From: Thioalkalivibrio sp. ALMg11
GTDB lineage: Bacteria > Pseudomonadota > Gammaproteobacteria > Ectothiorhodospirales > Ectothiorhodospiraceae
Reading direction: 5' to 3'
DNA: 64,000 bases
NCBI RefSeq assembly: GCF_000377905.1
Contig: NZ_KB898879.1
Coordinates: forward strand, 46,044-110,043
The notes under the pieces were generated by a model. The model was not told the DNA's origin. It saw only the letters and a list, made by a program, of their open reading frames with translations, and did no database searches. The position numbers were made by a program, and so were the translations under genes. Positions 25,028 through 33,418 of this stretch are shown here, piece after piece. Numbering within the stretch: position 1 is the first letter of the stretch; every line of letters begins with the position of its first letter.

Positions 25028-26224
25028 TCAGCTGGGGCAAGCGGAGCGTTGAAGCAGCGGCTCAATAGCATCGAGAAAACGTGAATCGAAGGTGTTCCAG
25101 CAGAAACGTTCGGCGTGGGCGCGGGCATCACGTACATGGCTCTGCTCAGTGTGACTATTCGCACGGTCGAGCGCGTTGAGGATGTTGTGTGTCAATTCGT
25201 CATATTGGCCGGGCTCCACGAGCCAGCCAGATTGTCCATGCGCGACCGCGTCGCCCACGCCGCCGGCTTTGAACGCGACCGTGGGGAGTCCATGGGCGGC
25301 GGCCTCGATTGCAACCATCCCGAATCCTTCAACGTCACCGGGGCGCTCGAGCACCGGGAATACGTGAACGTCGGCTGAGAAATAGGCGTCTGATAACTGC
25401 TCATCGTCGACGGCGCCGAGCAGTACAACGTGGGATTGCATCTTCGCCTCCCGAATGGCGGTTTGGATTTCGGTGATGATCCCTTGTCGGTGCTTAAGGC
25501 CGTGAGAGGGTTCCTCACCGATGATCACTAGAAGCGTCTCGGGAAGGTGGCGGACGACTTCTGGCAATGCGTGCCTGATGAACGGCGCGAGCCCCTTTCG
25601 TTCGGTAAGTCTGCCCGCGGCGAGAAGGAAGGGTCGGCTGCCAAACCCGAATTGGTCGCGGAATCTGGCGCGAGCTCCTTCGCGTAAGGAGAAATTCGGA
25701 AGATCCACACCAGGATGGACGACCACGATCCGTTCCTCGGGCACCCCGGCTGCGATTGCCAGCCCTGCGGTATGGCGACTGTTGACAATCAGGCGGTCGC
25801 ATCTGCGGATGGCCGGGAGGAAGACCAAGCGGTAGGCCGGATGGTCGGCGACGATGTCCAAGCCGTGAAGGAAGCATGCGACGGGAGCTCTCGTCGAGCG
25901 CCCGGCCAAAAGGGCGGCGGGAGCCGTCAGCCCACTGCCGGAATACACGATTGCAGGACGGAAGCGGCGAGCCAGGCGAAACGTCTTCCATTGGCAGGTG
26001 ACAAGGAATCGCGATAACGACGACAGGCCAACTTCCCTACACGTATCTTCCTCACGCGCAATCGAATTGGCCCCTGCGGGACCGCACAAGGCGACCGTGA
26101 AGCGGCTGCCCAGGGCCTGGTAGGCGTGATGGTTCAGGCGCTCCATGCCACCAGTGAGTGGCGGCAGGTTTCGGCTGACCATTACCGCACTGGGCCGTCG
26201 GTTCGTAGGGCAGCTATCGTTCAT
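25028..26224 (-). CDS. Glycosyltransferase family 4
   Basis: A 398-residue GT4 enzyme (GT-B fold). N-terminal VMVSRNLPPLTGGMERLNHHAYQAL (in pieces) is the acceptor side. VVVHPGVDLPNF, FLLAAGRLTERKG and EGFGMVAIEAAAHGLPTVAFKAGGVGDAV are the nucleotide-sugar side, with the family E-x7-E pattern. The ATG at 26224 (MNDSCPTN) overlaps the upstream gene by 11 bases. Confidence 0.88.
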   Translation of the reverse strand: MNDSCPTNRRPSAVMVSRNLPPLTGGMERLNHHAYQALGSRFTVALCGPAGANSIAREEDTCREVGLSSLSRFLVTCQWKTFRLARRFRPAIVYSGSGLTAPAALLAGRSTRAPVACFLHGLDIVADHPAYRLVFLPAIRRCDRLIVNSRHTAGLAIAAGVPEERIVVVHPGVDLPNFSLREGARARFRDQFGFGSRPFLLAAGRLTERKGLAPFIRHALPEVVRHLPETLLVIIGEEPSHGLKHRQGIITEIQTAIREAKMQSHVVLLGAVDDEQLSDAYFSADVHVFPVLERPGDVEGFGMVAIEAAAHGLPTVAFKAGGVGDAVAHGQSGWLVEPGQYDELTHNILNALDRANSHTEQSHVRDARAHAERFCWNTFDSRFLDAIEPLLQRSACPS

Positions 26225-27125
26225 GGGTGGTGGAGCCGGGTGCAATGGTGTGGGGTCGAGCCTCTTCAGTGCCGGTGCCTTTGTACATCAGCTGGGTGAT
26301 CTGCTCGGAGACAAGACCAATCAGGAAAATGATGACCGAGGTGGTCAGCAGCAGGGCGCTCATGTTGGTGAATCGCCCGGCCGTGATGAGGGTGAACAGG
26401 TAATAACCCAGCCCCACCAAAAAGAAACTCAGACTGACGGGAACAAATAGTTTCAGGGGCGAATACAGGGTGCCGATCCGGAAGATGATCAGCAGGAAGC
26501 GGGTGCCATCCTTCACAAGTCGGATATGGCTCGTGCCGATCCGCGGCGATGCGGTGATCGGGACATAGGCGACGGGATAGCCGGCCCGGAAGAACGCCAT
26601 GGTGCTGGTGGTCGGATAGGAGAACCCGTTCGGCAGCAGCGAGAGGAATTCGCGGAACTTCTCGCTACGCGCTGCGCGGAAGCCCGATGTGAGGTCGTCG
26701 ATACGGTGGCCGGTCATGTAGCTCGCGAGCCGATTGTAGAACCGGTTGGCGACGCCCCGGAGGATGCTGGCCTGCGAACTACTCTGGCGGGCGCCTACGG
26801 CCATGTCGAAACCGTTGTCGATCTGTTCGAGCAGTCGTGGGATATCGGACGGGTCGTGTTGGCCGTCGGCGTCCATGAATACGATCCTGCGCCCTTCGGC
26901 CACTCGGGCGCCATGTTTGATAGCGGCACCGTTGCCCATGCTGTAGGGGTGTGAGATCACTCGGGCTCCTGCCTTCTCCGCGATTTCGGCTGTGTTGTCC
27001 GTAGATCCATCGTTGACGACGAGGATTTCGATCTTCGGATACAACTCGAGGATCTGTTTAACGACTGGGCCGATCGCCTGAGCCTCGTTCTTCGCCGGTA
27101 TAACGACGCTAAGCTGGGGTTGCAT
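26214..27125 (-). CDS. GT2 polyprenyl-phosphate-sugar synthase-like glycosyltransferase
   Basis: A 303-residue GT-A enzyme of the dolichol-phosphate mannose synthase group. It shows LSVVIPAKNEAQAIG, VVNDGSTDNTAEIA, the metal-binding DADGQHDP and DDLTSGFRAARSE. Two hydrophobic helices at the C-terminus (about 225-290) anchor it in the membrane. Enzymes of this form charge undecaprenyl phosphate with a single sugar that GT-C transferases then use on the periplasmic side. It lies immediately downstream of the GT-C-like gene, which supports that role. ATG at 27125 is chosen over TTG at 27131. Confidence 0.87.
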   Translation of the reverse strand: MQPQLSVVIPAKNEAQAIGPVVKQILELYPKIEILVVNDGSTDNTAEIAEKAGARVISHPYSMGNGAAIKHGARVAEGRRIVFMDADGQHDPSDIPRLLEQIDNGFDMAVGARQSSSQASILRGVANRFYNRLASYMTGHRIDDLTSGFRAARSEKFREFLSLLPNGFSYPTTSTMAFFRAGYPVAYVPITASPRIGTSHIRLVKDGTRFLLIIFRIGTLYSPLKLFVPVSLSFFLVGLGYYLFTLITAGRFTNMSALLLTTSVIIFLIGLVSEQITQLMYKGTGTEEARPHTIAPGSTTHER

Positions 27126-27158
27126 TGGCAATGTCCTTGAGTAGAAGGCGTGTCGGGA

Positions 27159-29129
27159 TTAAAAGCGATTGTTCGCACGCGCATCGTTGATCGCCTTTCC
27201 CTCGTCGATTTTCTGAGAATCCTGCAGGATTTCTCGGAACTCATCTAGCCGTACCCGCCAAAGGCCGCGTCGAAGTGGGTCATTTGGGATGTACGTTTCC
27301 AGTTCATTCAAAAACGAAAAGGCGCTGTCATAATCGCCCAGGTTGGCTTGAAGGGACAGCGCACGGAACGCGACTTCCAGGTCCGGTTGTAGGCGGATCC
27401 CTTCATGAAAATGCTCCACGGCACGCTTGTATTCGCCAAGTTGCGCCAAGGCAAAGCCCTTGGCCAGCTGAAGCTGGGACGCGGCAAAGTCGCGCCGTGC
27501 GTATTTCGGGTTCGCGAGCAGTGCGTCGGCCATTTCAATGATGGCGTTATGGTCTCGTGGTGGGCATAGCACGGACGGTGACTCGGATCGGGCCAACTGG
27601 TTCAGCTCGATAGGGCCTATTGGTCGATATCGGGGCGTGGCCTCTAGAGCGGCTTTGACCTGTTCCAGCAAGTCAGGAAAGCCTTCGACGTCGTTAACGC
27701 AGTTGTTGGTACGCTGAATCTGCAGGAGCGCGTTGTGCGGGTACTGTTGCGCTGCTTGCTCAAGGGTGCGCCCGGCGGCGCGATATTCGCCTTCCGATAG
27801 ATAATGAGAGGCTAGGTACTGAGCAGCGCGGATCGAATGCGGGTTGTGGTTGACCCACAGTTGTGCGGTGACCGCCCGGTCATTCCAGCTGGCCGTAACC
27901 TGAAAGAGGTTGACCGCCATGATCAAGGCATACGCGCCCACTACCGAAGTCGCCAGACGGAAGTGAGCGGCGGAAATCGTCAGCGCGAAATAGACCAACG
28001 CAAAGAACACCCCGAACGCGGGCACATAGTTGCGGTGCGCAAAGTAGAGCTCTAGGTTGATGTAGGTCGACTCTACAACGTGGCCTATGAGAAAGAAGGC
28101 CAAGCCGAAAGCTAGCCAAGGAGCCCGGTTGCGGAGCAACAGGGCCAATCCGGCGAGAGCGAACCAGAAAATCCAGGCGATTAAGGTGATGGGGGGTTCC
28201 AGCCAGCCGCTCGAATGGGGGGTGTGATCCATGAAGGGCGTCGCTGCGATTGGGCGTGGCAACAGGAGCTGGTGCAGATAGTCGAGCACGATCACCGGTT
28301 GTGTAACTATCCGCTCCCAAGGGGAGAATTCCCGTCCGGAACCGTAGTCTCCCCGTTGCAGTGTCTCTATGAAGCCGCTACCGAGGTAGAAGATGATGAA
28401 TGCGCTCGGAAGAACCATAAGCAGGCCGAGCAACCAGCGGTCGACGGTATCTCTGAGCCAGAGTTCTCGCGGGATCCATGCCAGCAGCATGACGAGGGCG
28501 AGGAGCGGCAGAAGCGCCCCGTTCTCCTTCGACAGAGTGGCTAGCAACGTCGCAAGGCCAAGGCCGGTGGCCAGAGCGAGTTGGCGCCAACGTTGTTGCT
28601 CCATGAAGTGTGCCCACACGAAAAGGGCGAGGCCGGCAAACAGGAAAAGGCCGGAAAGGCTGGTCATCCGCTGAATGGCCATCAGATGGGTCGTGGCCAG
28701 AAAGGGTGCGAGGCCCCATATGGTGGCGACCAGTGCCCCGATCCACCAAGTTTTGGCGGGGGCGTCGGCGAGCCGCGCCCGCGAGAGCCCCGAAGCGAGG
28801 AAGAAGACCGCTGTCATCGCAAGGAGGTGAATGCCAAAATTGACCTTCAGCATTGCCTCGGGGTGGTTATCCCAGGCGTCCGCCTGTAGGGCGAAAGTCG
28901 CCAGTGATACTGGGCGTCCGAGCGGCCCAGCTTCGCCGGACAGGATGAACCGGAGGGCCGACTGCACATCGTTAACCTGATTGAGCGCCACGAGGTTTGG
29001 CCAGTCGTCGAAAAGCCAGTAACCGGGGAGGGCGAGGGCGTAGAGTGCTGCGACCGTGCCCATCGCGGCGCCCACCAGAACCAATGGACCGAGTAGATCC
29101 GTCCGAGAAAAGTTTGTTGGGGTCTGCAT
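27159..29129 (-). CDS. GT-C-like membrane protein with C-terminal TPR repeats, candidate pilin glycosyltransferase
   Basis: A 656-residue protein with about 11 transmembrane helices in its first ~450 residues and a soluble TPR-rich tail (about 465-640). An acidic loop motif FDDWPNL (D41, D42) follows the first helix and GRPVS (71-75) follows that. This is the arrangement of GT-C fold transferases that use lipid-phosphate sugars, and the GT-C plus TPR layout resembles the TMTC protein O-mannosyltransferases. It lies directly downstream of pilA (after the pilA terminator) and upstream of a polyprenyl-phosphate-sugar synthase-like GT2. Pilin O-glycosylation is therefore inferred. The ATG at 29129 is chosen; an upstream in-frame ATG at 29240 would add 37 residues lacking membrane character. 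Confidence 0.7.
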   Translation of the reverse strand: MQTPTNFSRTDLLGPLVLVGAAMGTVAALYALALPGYWLFDDWPNLVALNQVNDVQSALRFILSGEAGPLGRPVSLATFALQADAWDNHPEAMLKVNFGIHLLAMTAVFFLASGLSRARLADAPAKTWWIGALVATIWGLAPFLATTHLMAIQRMTSLSGLFLFAGLALFVWAHFMEQQRWRQLALATGLGLATLLATLSKENGALLPLLALVMLLAWIPRELWLRDTVDRWLLGLLMVLPSAFIIFYLGSGFIETLQRGDYGSGREFSPWERIVTQPVIVLDYLHQLLLPRPIAATPFMDHTPHSSGWLEPPITLIAWIFWFALAGLALLLRNRAPWLAFGLAFFLIGHVVESTYINLELYFAHRNYVPAFGVFFALVYFALTISAAHFRLATSVVGAYALIMAVNLFQVTASWNDRAVTAQLWVNHNPHSIRAAQYLASHYLSEGEYRAAGRTLEQAAQQYPHNALLQIQRTNNCVNDVEGFPDLLEQVKAALEATPRYRPIGPIELNQLARSESPSVLCPPRDHNAIIEMADALLANPKYARRDFAASQLQLAKGFALAQLGEYKRAVEHFHEGIRLQPDLEVAFRALSLQANLGDYDSAFSFLNELETYIPNDPLRRGLWRVRLDEFREILQDSQKIDEGKAINDARANNRF

Positions 29130-29270
29130 CTGAATGCCGTTCTGTTTGCGCAGCGTGGGTGCGTGGAAAAGATCCTGGGCGCGCGGGTAACGCACCTTCA
29201 GGTTGTTGAAAAAAGCCGTAACCAGTCGGGACGAATGCACTGCCTCAAGTCAAATGCGTTTTATCTGCAT

Positions 29271-29303
29271 AAAAAAGGGCCACTGCGTTGTCCGCAGTGG
29301 CCC
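29271..29303 (-). terminator. Rho-independent terminator of pilA
   Basis: GGGCCACTGCG and CGCAGTGGCCC form an 11-bp perfect stem with a 5-nt loop, followed on the minus strand by six T residues. It lies 28 bases after the pilA stop and would keep the highly expressed pilin message separate from the glycosyltransferase genes. Confidence 0.93.
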
Positions 29304-29330
29304 TCTGGTGAGCGTGACTACGTGGTCAGC

Positions 29331-29756
29331 TTACGGGCGGCAAGCCGCGGGCAGGTACTTGGTTTCCACCGGCGCCGCCGGGTTCTTGCAGGTCCAGCCC
29401 TGGATTTGGCCGTCGGTGGCGCTGATGCGCGGGGAGAGGTCGAAGGAGCCGGTATCCAACACGCCGTCGCCAAAGCTCACGGTGAACACACTGGCGGCGA
29501 AGGTCACCCCGCTAATATAGCGACCATCAAGATTGCCGAGGCCGCTGACCGTGGAATCGTAGTCTTCACCTTCGGAAGAGGCAACACCGAAGTCGGCGCG
29601 AGCGCCAGCGGTGGCGCTGAGACCTTCCGAGGCCTGGGCGCGTGCGGTGTAGTCCTGATAGGCCGGCAGCGCAATCGCCGCCAGAATCCCGATAATCGCG
29701 ACAACGATCATCAGTTCGATCAGCGTAAAGCCCTGCTGGACGGTTTTCTTTTGCAT
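29331..29756 (-). CDS. pilA: Type IVa major pilin
   Basis: A 141-residue prepilin. The short leader MQKKTVQQG is followed by [20 protein letters not shown], with the G/F cleavage site for PilD, E5, and the N-terminal assembly helix. Two C-terminal cysteines (in [10 protein letters not shown] and YLPAACRP) should form the D-region disulfide. The C-terminal residue is proline, so the P. aeruginosa TfpO-type C-terminal serine glycosylation does not apply. GGGAG precedes the ATG. A sigma54 promoter and a strong terminator frame it as a monocistronic unit. It is the intact counterpart of the broken pilin at 18681-19077. Confidence 0.93.
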   Translation of the reverse strand: MQKKTVQQGFTLIELMIVVAIIGILAAIALPAYQDYTARAQASEGLSATAGARADFGVASSEGEDYDSTVSGLGNLDGRYISGVTFAASVFTVSFGDGVLDTGSFDLSPRISATDGQIQGWTCKNPAAPVETKYLPAACRP

Positions 29757-29828
29757 GGTGGTTCTCCCTTGATGTCATAAAAGCTGGGCCGGAGGCCCGG
29801 CCACCCCGTGGGCAGCTGTCTGGAGGGA

Positions 29829-29844
29829 TGCATTGGGCGTGCCA
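29829..29844 (-). promoter_or_regulatory. Sigma54 (RpoN) promoter of pilA
   Basis: Minus strand TGGCACGCCCAATGCA matches the -24/-12 consensus TGGCACG-N4-TTGCA at all but one base. GG and GC are correctly separated by ten bases. It is 73 bases upstream of the pilA start, so transcription should begin near 29818. pilA is RpoN/PilR-controlled in Pseudomonas, which supports the assignment. Confidence 0.78.
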
Positions 29845-29924
29845 AGAGTGCGGGAATGCGTGAAAACGGCGCCCGGGCGCGGTGTGGTCTGTGGCATGGC
29901 TCACGCACGCGCGCTTCCTGGGTG

Positions 29925-29970
29925 TGTCACGTGACAAAAATGGTCATGTGAGGTGACGCACGTTGTCACC
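29925..29970 (-). promoter_or_regulatory. Putative activator (PilR-like) sites upstream of pilA
   Basis: Two palindromes, TGTCACGTGACA (29925-29936) and GGTGAC-N7-GTCACC (29952-29970), lie about 107-152 bases upstream of the inferred pilA transcription start. Upstream placement and TGTC cores are like PilR sites in P. aeruginosa. Identity of the regulator is inference. Confidence 0.45.
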
Positions 29971-30032
29971 TTGGGGGCTGGGGTGCCTCTGGTTGTCATG
30001 GCCGGGGTTCTTGATCTGGGGGTGTTCGAACG

Positions 30033-30283
30033 GTGGAGATCCCGGCTCTGCGCTGCGCTACGGCCGGGATGACGGGAGGGCTGCTGCCGCCGGGATGATG
30101 GGGGGAGAGTGGCGCTGCGGCCGGGATGACGTGGAGGGGTGTTGGTGAGGTCGTGATCGCCCAGAGGCTCGGCTCCTACGCGTTCGGGGCAGTTCGTAGG
30201 GTGCGTTGAGCTTGGCGAAACGCACCGGGCGTTGGGGGTGGGGCGGGGTTGATGCGATTCGCTGCGCTCATCGCATCCTTCGG
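30033..30283. repeat. Cluster of four REP-like elements after the pilin promoter
   Basis: In order: 30033-30075, an inverted copy of the GTCATCCCGGCC/GAGCCGGGATCTCC repeat found near 61916 and 62884; 30155-30180, half of the GGCTCGGCTCCTAC element of the 61.4-kb array; 30196-30229, GTAGGGTGCGTTGAGC/GCGAAACGCACC; 30251-30283, GATGCGATTCGC/GCTCATCGCATCC. There is no gene between pilA's promoter and mgtE. Confidence 0.75.
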
Positions 30284-30294
30284 GGGCTGGGGAG

Positions 30295-31653
30295 CTAGAG
30301 GCCGAGGATGGCGACGGCGGTGGCGAAGTAGATGGTGATGCCGACGACGTCGACCACGGAGGTGATTAGCGGGGCGCTGGCGACGGCGGGGTCGACGCCC
30401 AGGCGGGTGAGGGTGAACGGTAGCAGCAGGCCGAACAGGGAGCCGAACAGGACGACCAGGAACATGCCCAGTGCGATGGCGTTGGCGACCTCGAGGCTGC
30501 CCAGCCAGTTGCCGGAGAGCCAGATGGCACCGGCCAGGGTGGCGCCCAGGGCGGAGGCGACGAGGATCTCCTTGCCGCCCAGGCGCCACCAGTCCTCTGG
30601 CTTGATGTCGTTGGTGGCGAGCGAGCGCACGATCAGGGTGGAGGCCTGGGCGCCGGCGTTGCCGCCGGAGGCGATGACCATGGGCAGGAAGAAGATCAGC
30701 GCGACCACGGTCTCGATGGCGGCCTCGAAGTGGGCGATGGCCAGGCCGGAGAGGATGTTCACGGCGACCAGGATGACCAGCCAGCCGATGCGCTTGCGGT
30801 AGAGCAGCTGCATGCTCGCGTCGCGCAGGGAGAGCACGACGTCGCCCACCGCGGCCATGCGGTGGAAGTCCTCGGTGGTCTCGGCGCGCAGCACGTCCAT
30901 CACGTCGTCGACGGTGATGATGCCGAGCAGGTGGCCGTTGTCGTCGACCACCGGGAGGACGTCCAGGTCGTAATGGCTGATGCGGTGGGCGGCCTCTTCG
31001 CGGTCTTCCTCCGCGGCGATGCTGACGACATCGGTGTTCATGCGCTCGCGCACGCTGGTGGTGGGGCGCGACAGCAGCAGCCCCTTCAGGCGCACCCAGC
31101 CGAGCAGCTCGCCGGTGGGCGTGACCACAAAGATGGTGTTGATGGTCTCGGCCAGGTCGCTCTGTTCGCGCAGGTGGTCCATGGCCTCGGCCACCGACCA
31201 GTCGGGCTGGACCGTGGCGAACTCGGGCGTCATCAGGCGCCCGGCACTCTCCTCCGGGTAGCCGAGCAGGGTCTCCAGGGCCTCCTGGTCTTCGTCCGGG
31301 AGGGTCTCCAGCAGGGATTCGGCCTGCTCGTCCTCCAGCCCGTCGATCACCGAGACCGCGTCATCGTAGGACAGCGCCGCGACCAGGCGGCTGGCGTGCT
31401 CGTCTTCCAGCGCCTGAAACACGCGGGACTGATGATCCGATTCCAGGTGGGCGTAGATATCCGCCGTGCACTCGACATCCAGGCGCTGGAAGAAGGCCTC
31501 CATCTGCTGGGCCGGCAGGGCCTCCAGGGCGTCGGAGAGATCCGGCGCCGCGTGCTCGGCGCACAGGCTCTGCAGGGCCTCCGCGGTGGGCGCGGTCAGC
31601 GCGGTCTGCAGGGCCTGCGGCAGGGTGTCGAGATCCGGTTCGGTCGGGCTCAT
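30295..31653 (-). CDS. mgtE: Magnesium transporter MgtE (second copy)
   Basis: A 452-residue MgtE. It has an N-terminal helical Mg2+-sensing domain (about 20-130), two CBS domains (about 135-255) and five membrane helices (about 285-450). The pore motifs FFLPMVIASGGNAGAQAST and ASAPLITSVVDVVGITIYF include the conserved aspartate of the ion path. It gates Mg2+ entry by cytosolic Mg2+ binding. It begins 10 bases after the end of a paralogous mgtE, so both are one operon. Confidence 0.95.
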   Translation of the reverse strand: MSPTEPDLDTLPQALQTALTAPTAEALQSLCAEHAAPDLSDALEALPAQQMEAFFQRLDVECTADIYAHLESDHQSRVFQALEDEHASRLVAALSYDDAVSVIDGLEDEQAESLLETLPDEDQEALETLLGYPEESAGRLMTPEFATVQPDWSVAEAMDHLREQSDLAETINTIFVVTPTGELLGWVRLKGLLLSRPTTSVRERMNTDVVSIAAEEDREEAAHRISHYDLDVLPVVDDNGHLLGIITVDDVMDVLRAETTEDFHRMAAVGDVVLSLRDASMQLLYRKRIGWLVILVAVNILSGLAIAHFEAAIETVVALIFFLPMVIASGGNAGAQASTLIVRSLATNDIKPEDWWRLGGKEILVASALGATLAGAIWLSGNWLGSLEVANAIALGMFLVVLFGSLFGLLLPFTLTRLGVDPAVASAPLITSVVDVVGITIYFATAVAILGL

Positions 31654-31663
31654 CCGGGAGGTC

Positions 31664-33022
31664 CTATGGGATTGCCAGGCCGAGCAGGGCCGTGGCCAGC
31701 GTGAAGTAGATCAGGATACCGCCGATGTCGGCGAGCGAGGTGACCAGCGGCACGCTGGCGGTCGCCGGATCGAGGCGGAACTTGTTCAGGAGCACCGGCA
31801 GCAGCATGCCGAGGATGCTGGCCACGGTGACGATGATGGTCATCGACAGCGCGACCAGCAGCGCGATCTCCGGCCCGCCGCGCCACAGCCCGACCAGCGA
31901 GACCGCAACGCCCATGCTGAGCCCGAGGGTCAGGGACACGCCCATCTCCTTGGCCCAAAGCCGGAGCCAGTCGCTGGCGGTGACCTCGCCGGTGGCCATG
32001 GCGCGAACCATTAGCGTGGAGCTCTGCGCGCCCGCATTACCGCCGGAGGCAATCAGCAGCGGCAGGAAGAACACCAGCACCACCACCGCCTCGATGATGT
32101 CCTCGTACTGGGAGATCATCAGCGCGCCGATGGTGTTGAAGGCGACCAGGCCCAGCAGCCAGCCGATGCGCTTGCGATAGAGCAGGAACGGGCTGGCCTC
32201 CTGCGGCGACAGGGGCAGGGTGCCCACCGAGCCCATCTTGTGGAAGTCCTCGGTGGATTCCGCCTCGATCAGGTCCATCACGTCGTCGACCGTGACCACG
32301 CCCAGCAGTTCGCCGATCTCGCCGACCACCGGCAGGCTCTCCAGGTCGTAGTGCTGGATGCGGCGGGCGGCCACCACCGCGTCTTCCGAAACCGAGATGG
32401 TGATCGGATCGTTTCCGCTCAGCAGTTCCCGTACCGGGCTGTCGGCGCTGGCGCGCAGGAAGTGGCGGATGGGCACGGCGGCCAGCAGCACGCGGTCCTG
32501 GTCGACCACGAAGATCACGTTATTGGAGTGTTCGTCCGCGTTGCGGCGGATGAAGGCCAGGGCGCGTTTGAGCGTCCAGTCGGGGTCGACCGCGACGACA
32601 TCCGGCGACATCACGCGTCCGACCGAGTCCTCCGGGTAGTTGAGCTGCTTGAGCGCGCGGCGGATCGCACGAAACGGCAGCAGGCGCAGGTAGCCGCGCA
32701 GGGTGTCCGGGTCCAGGGTCTGCAACAGGGCGGTGAGGTCGTCCGCCTCCATCTCGGAGAGGATGAAGCGGGCGTCCTCGCGCGGCGAGGCCTCCAGCAG
32801 GCGGATCTGGTGCCCGGTGTCGAGGTAGGCAAAGACGTCCGCCTTGCGCCCGGGGGGCAGCAGGTTGAAGACGGCGATGAGGTCTTCCTCGCCCAGCTCC
32901 ATCAGCGCGTGGGCGATATCCTGCACGCGCATGTAGTCGAGCAGTTCGTGGAGCCCGTCGCGGTCGTCCAGACGCAACAGCTCCTTCAGCTCGATGATGG
33001 ACTGTTCGAGGTGAAGCTCCAT
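31664..33022 (-). CDS. mgtE: Magnesium transporter MgtE (first copy)
   Basis: A 452-residue MgtE with the same layout: N domain, CBS pair, then membrane domain with FFLPLLIASGGNAGAQSST and ASVPLVTSLADIGGILIYF. GGGAGAAGGG lies directly upstream of the ATG at 33022. The copy is clearly divergent from its neighbour, especially in the N domain, so this is an old duplication rather than a recent one. Both keep the pore aspartate and glycine motifs, so both may be active. Confidence 0.95.
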   Translation of the reverse strand: MELHLEQSIIELKELLRLDDRDGLHELLDYMRVQDIAHALMELGEEDLIAVFNLLPPGRKADVFAYLDTGHQIRLLEASPREDARFILSEMEADDLTALLQTLDPDTLRGYLRLLPFRAIRRALKQLNYPEDSVGRVMSPDVVAVDPDWTLKRALAFIRRNADEHSNNVIFVVDQDRVLLAAVPIRHFLRASADSPVRELLSGNDPITISVSEDAVVAARRIQHYDLESLPVVGEIGELLGVVTVDDVMDLIEAESTEDFHKMGSVGTLPLSPQEASPFLLYRKRIGWLLGLVAFNTIGALMISQYEDIIEAVVVLVFFLPLLIASGGNAGAQSSTLMVRAMATGEVTASDWLRLWAKEMGVSLTLGLSMGVAVSLVGLWRGGPEIALLVALSMTIIVTVASILGMLLPVLLNKFRLDPATASVPLVTSLADIGGILIYFTLATALLGLAIP

Positions 33023-33145
33023 GCCCTTCTCCCGGCGGCATCGGGGCGCTGCGCGCGGACTGTGCACGGGCACAGGCCATCACGGCGCCGCACGAATGCG
33101 GTGAATGGTGCAGGTTCGGGTCGGGCGGGGCCCGGCCGTTCCCGG

Positions 33146-33161
33146 CTCTTTGATCAAAGAG
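33146..33161. promoter_or_regulatory. 16-bp perfect palindrome in mgtE leader
   Basis: CTCTTTGATCAAAGAG. It lies 124 bases upstream of the first mgtE in the divergent region with the ABC exporter. A TTGACA box (minus strand, 33241-33236) suggests mgtE transcription begins further upstream, which would put this palindrome in the leader RNA or at an operator. Function unknown. The rest of 33023-33418 shows no gene. Confidence 0.45.
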
Positions 33162-33418
33162 GCCTGACGGGAAGCGACCGGTTAGGGAACGGACGCTTGC
33201 CGCTAGGCGCAGATAGATCGGCTGCGTGATCGGCGTGTCAAGGCGCGTTCCCATGTGTGGAGATGCCGCTTATTCTAACGGATGCCGGGCCTCAATCAAC
33301 CGCTTGTGTGGCTTTTTGAAACATTCATCTACTCTTCATGGTCATGTGGAGTCGGGGCCGGGTGTCTACCGGGACGACCCAACACCCCGGCTTGAACGGG
33401 CAACAAAAGGCGGATCGT

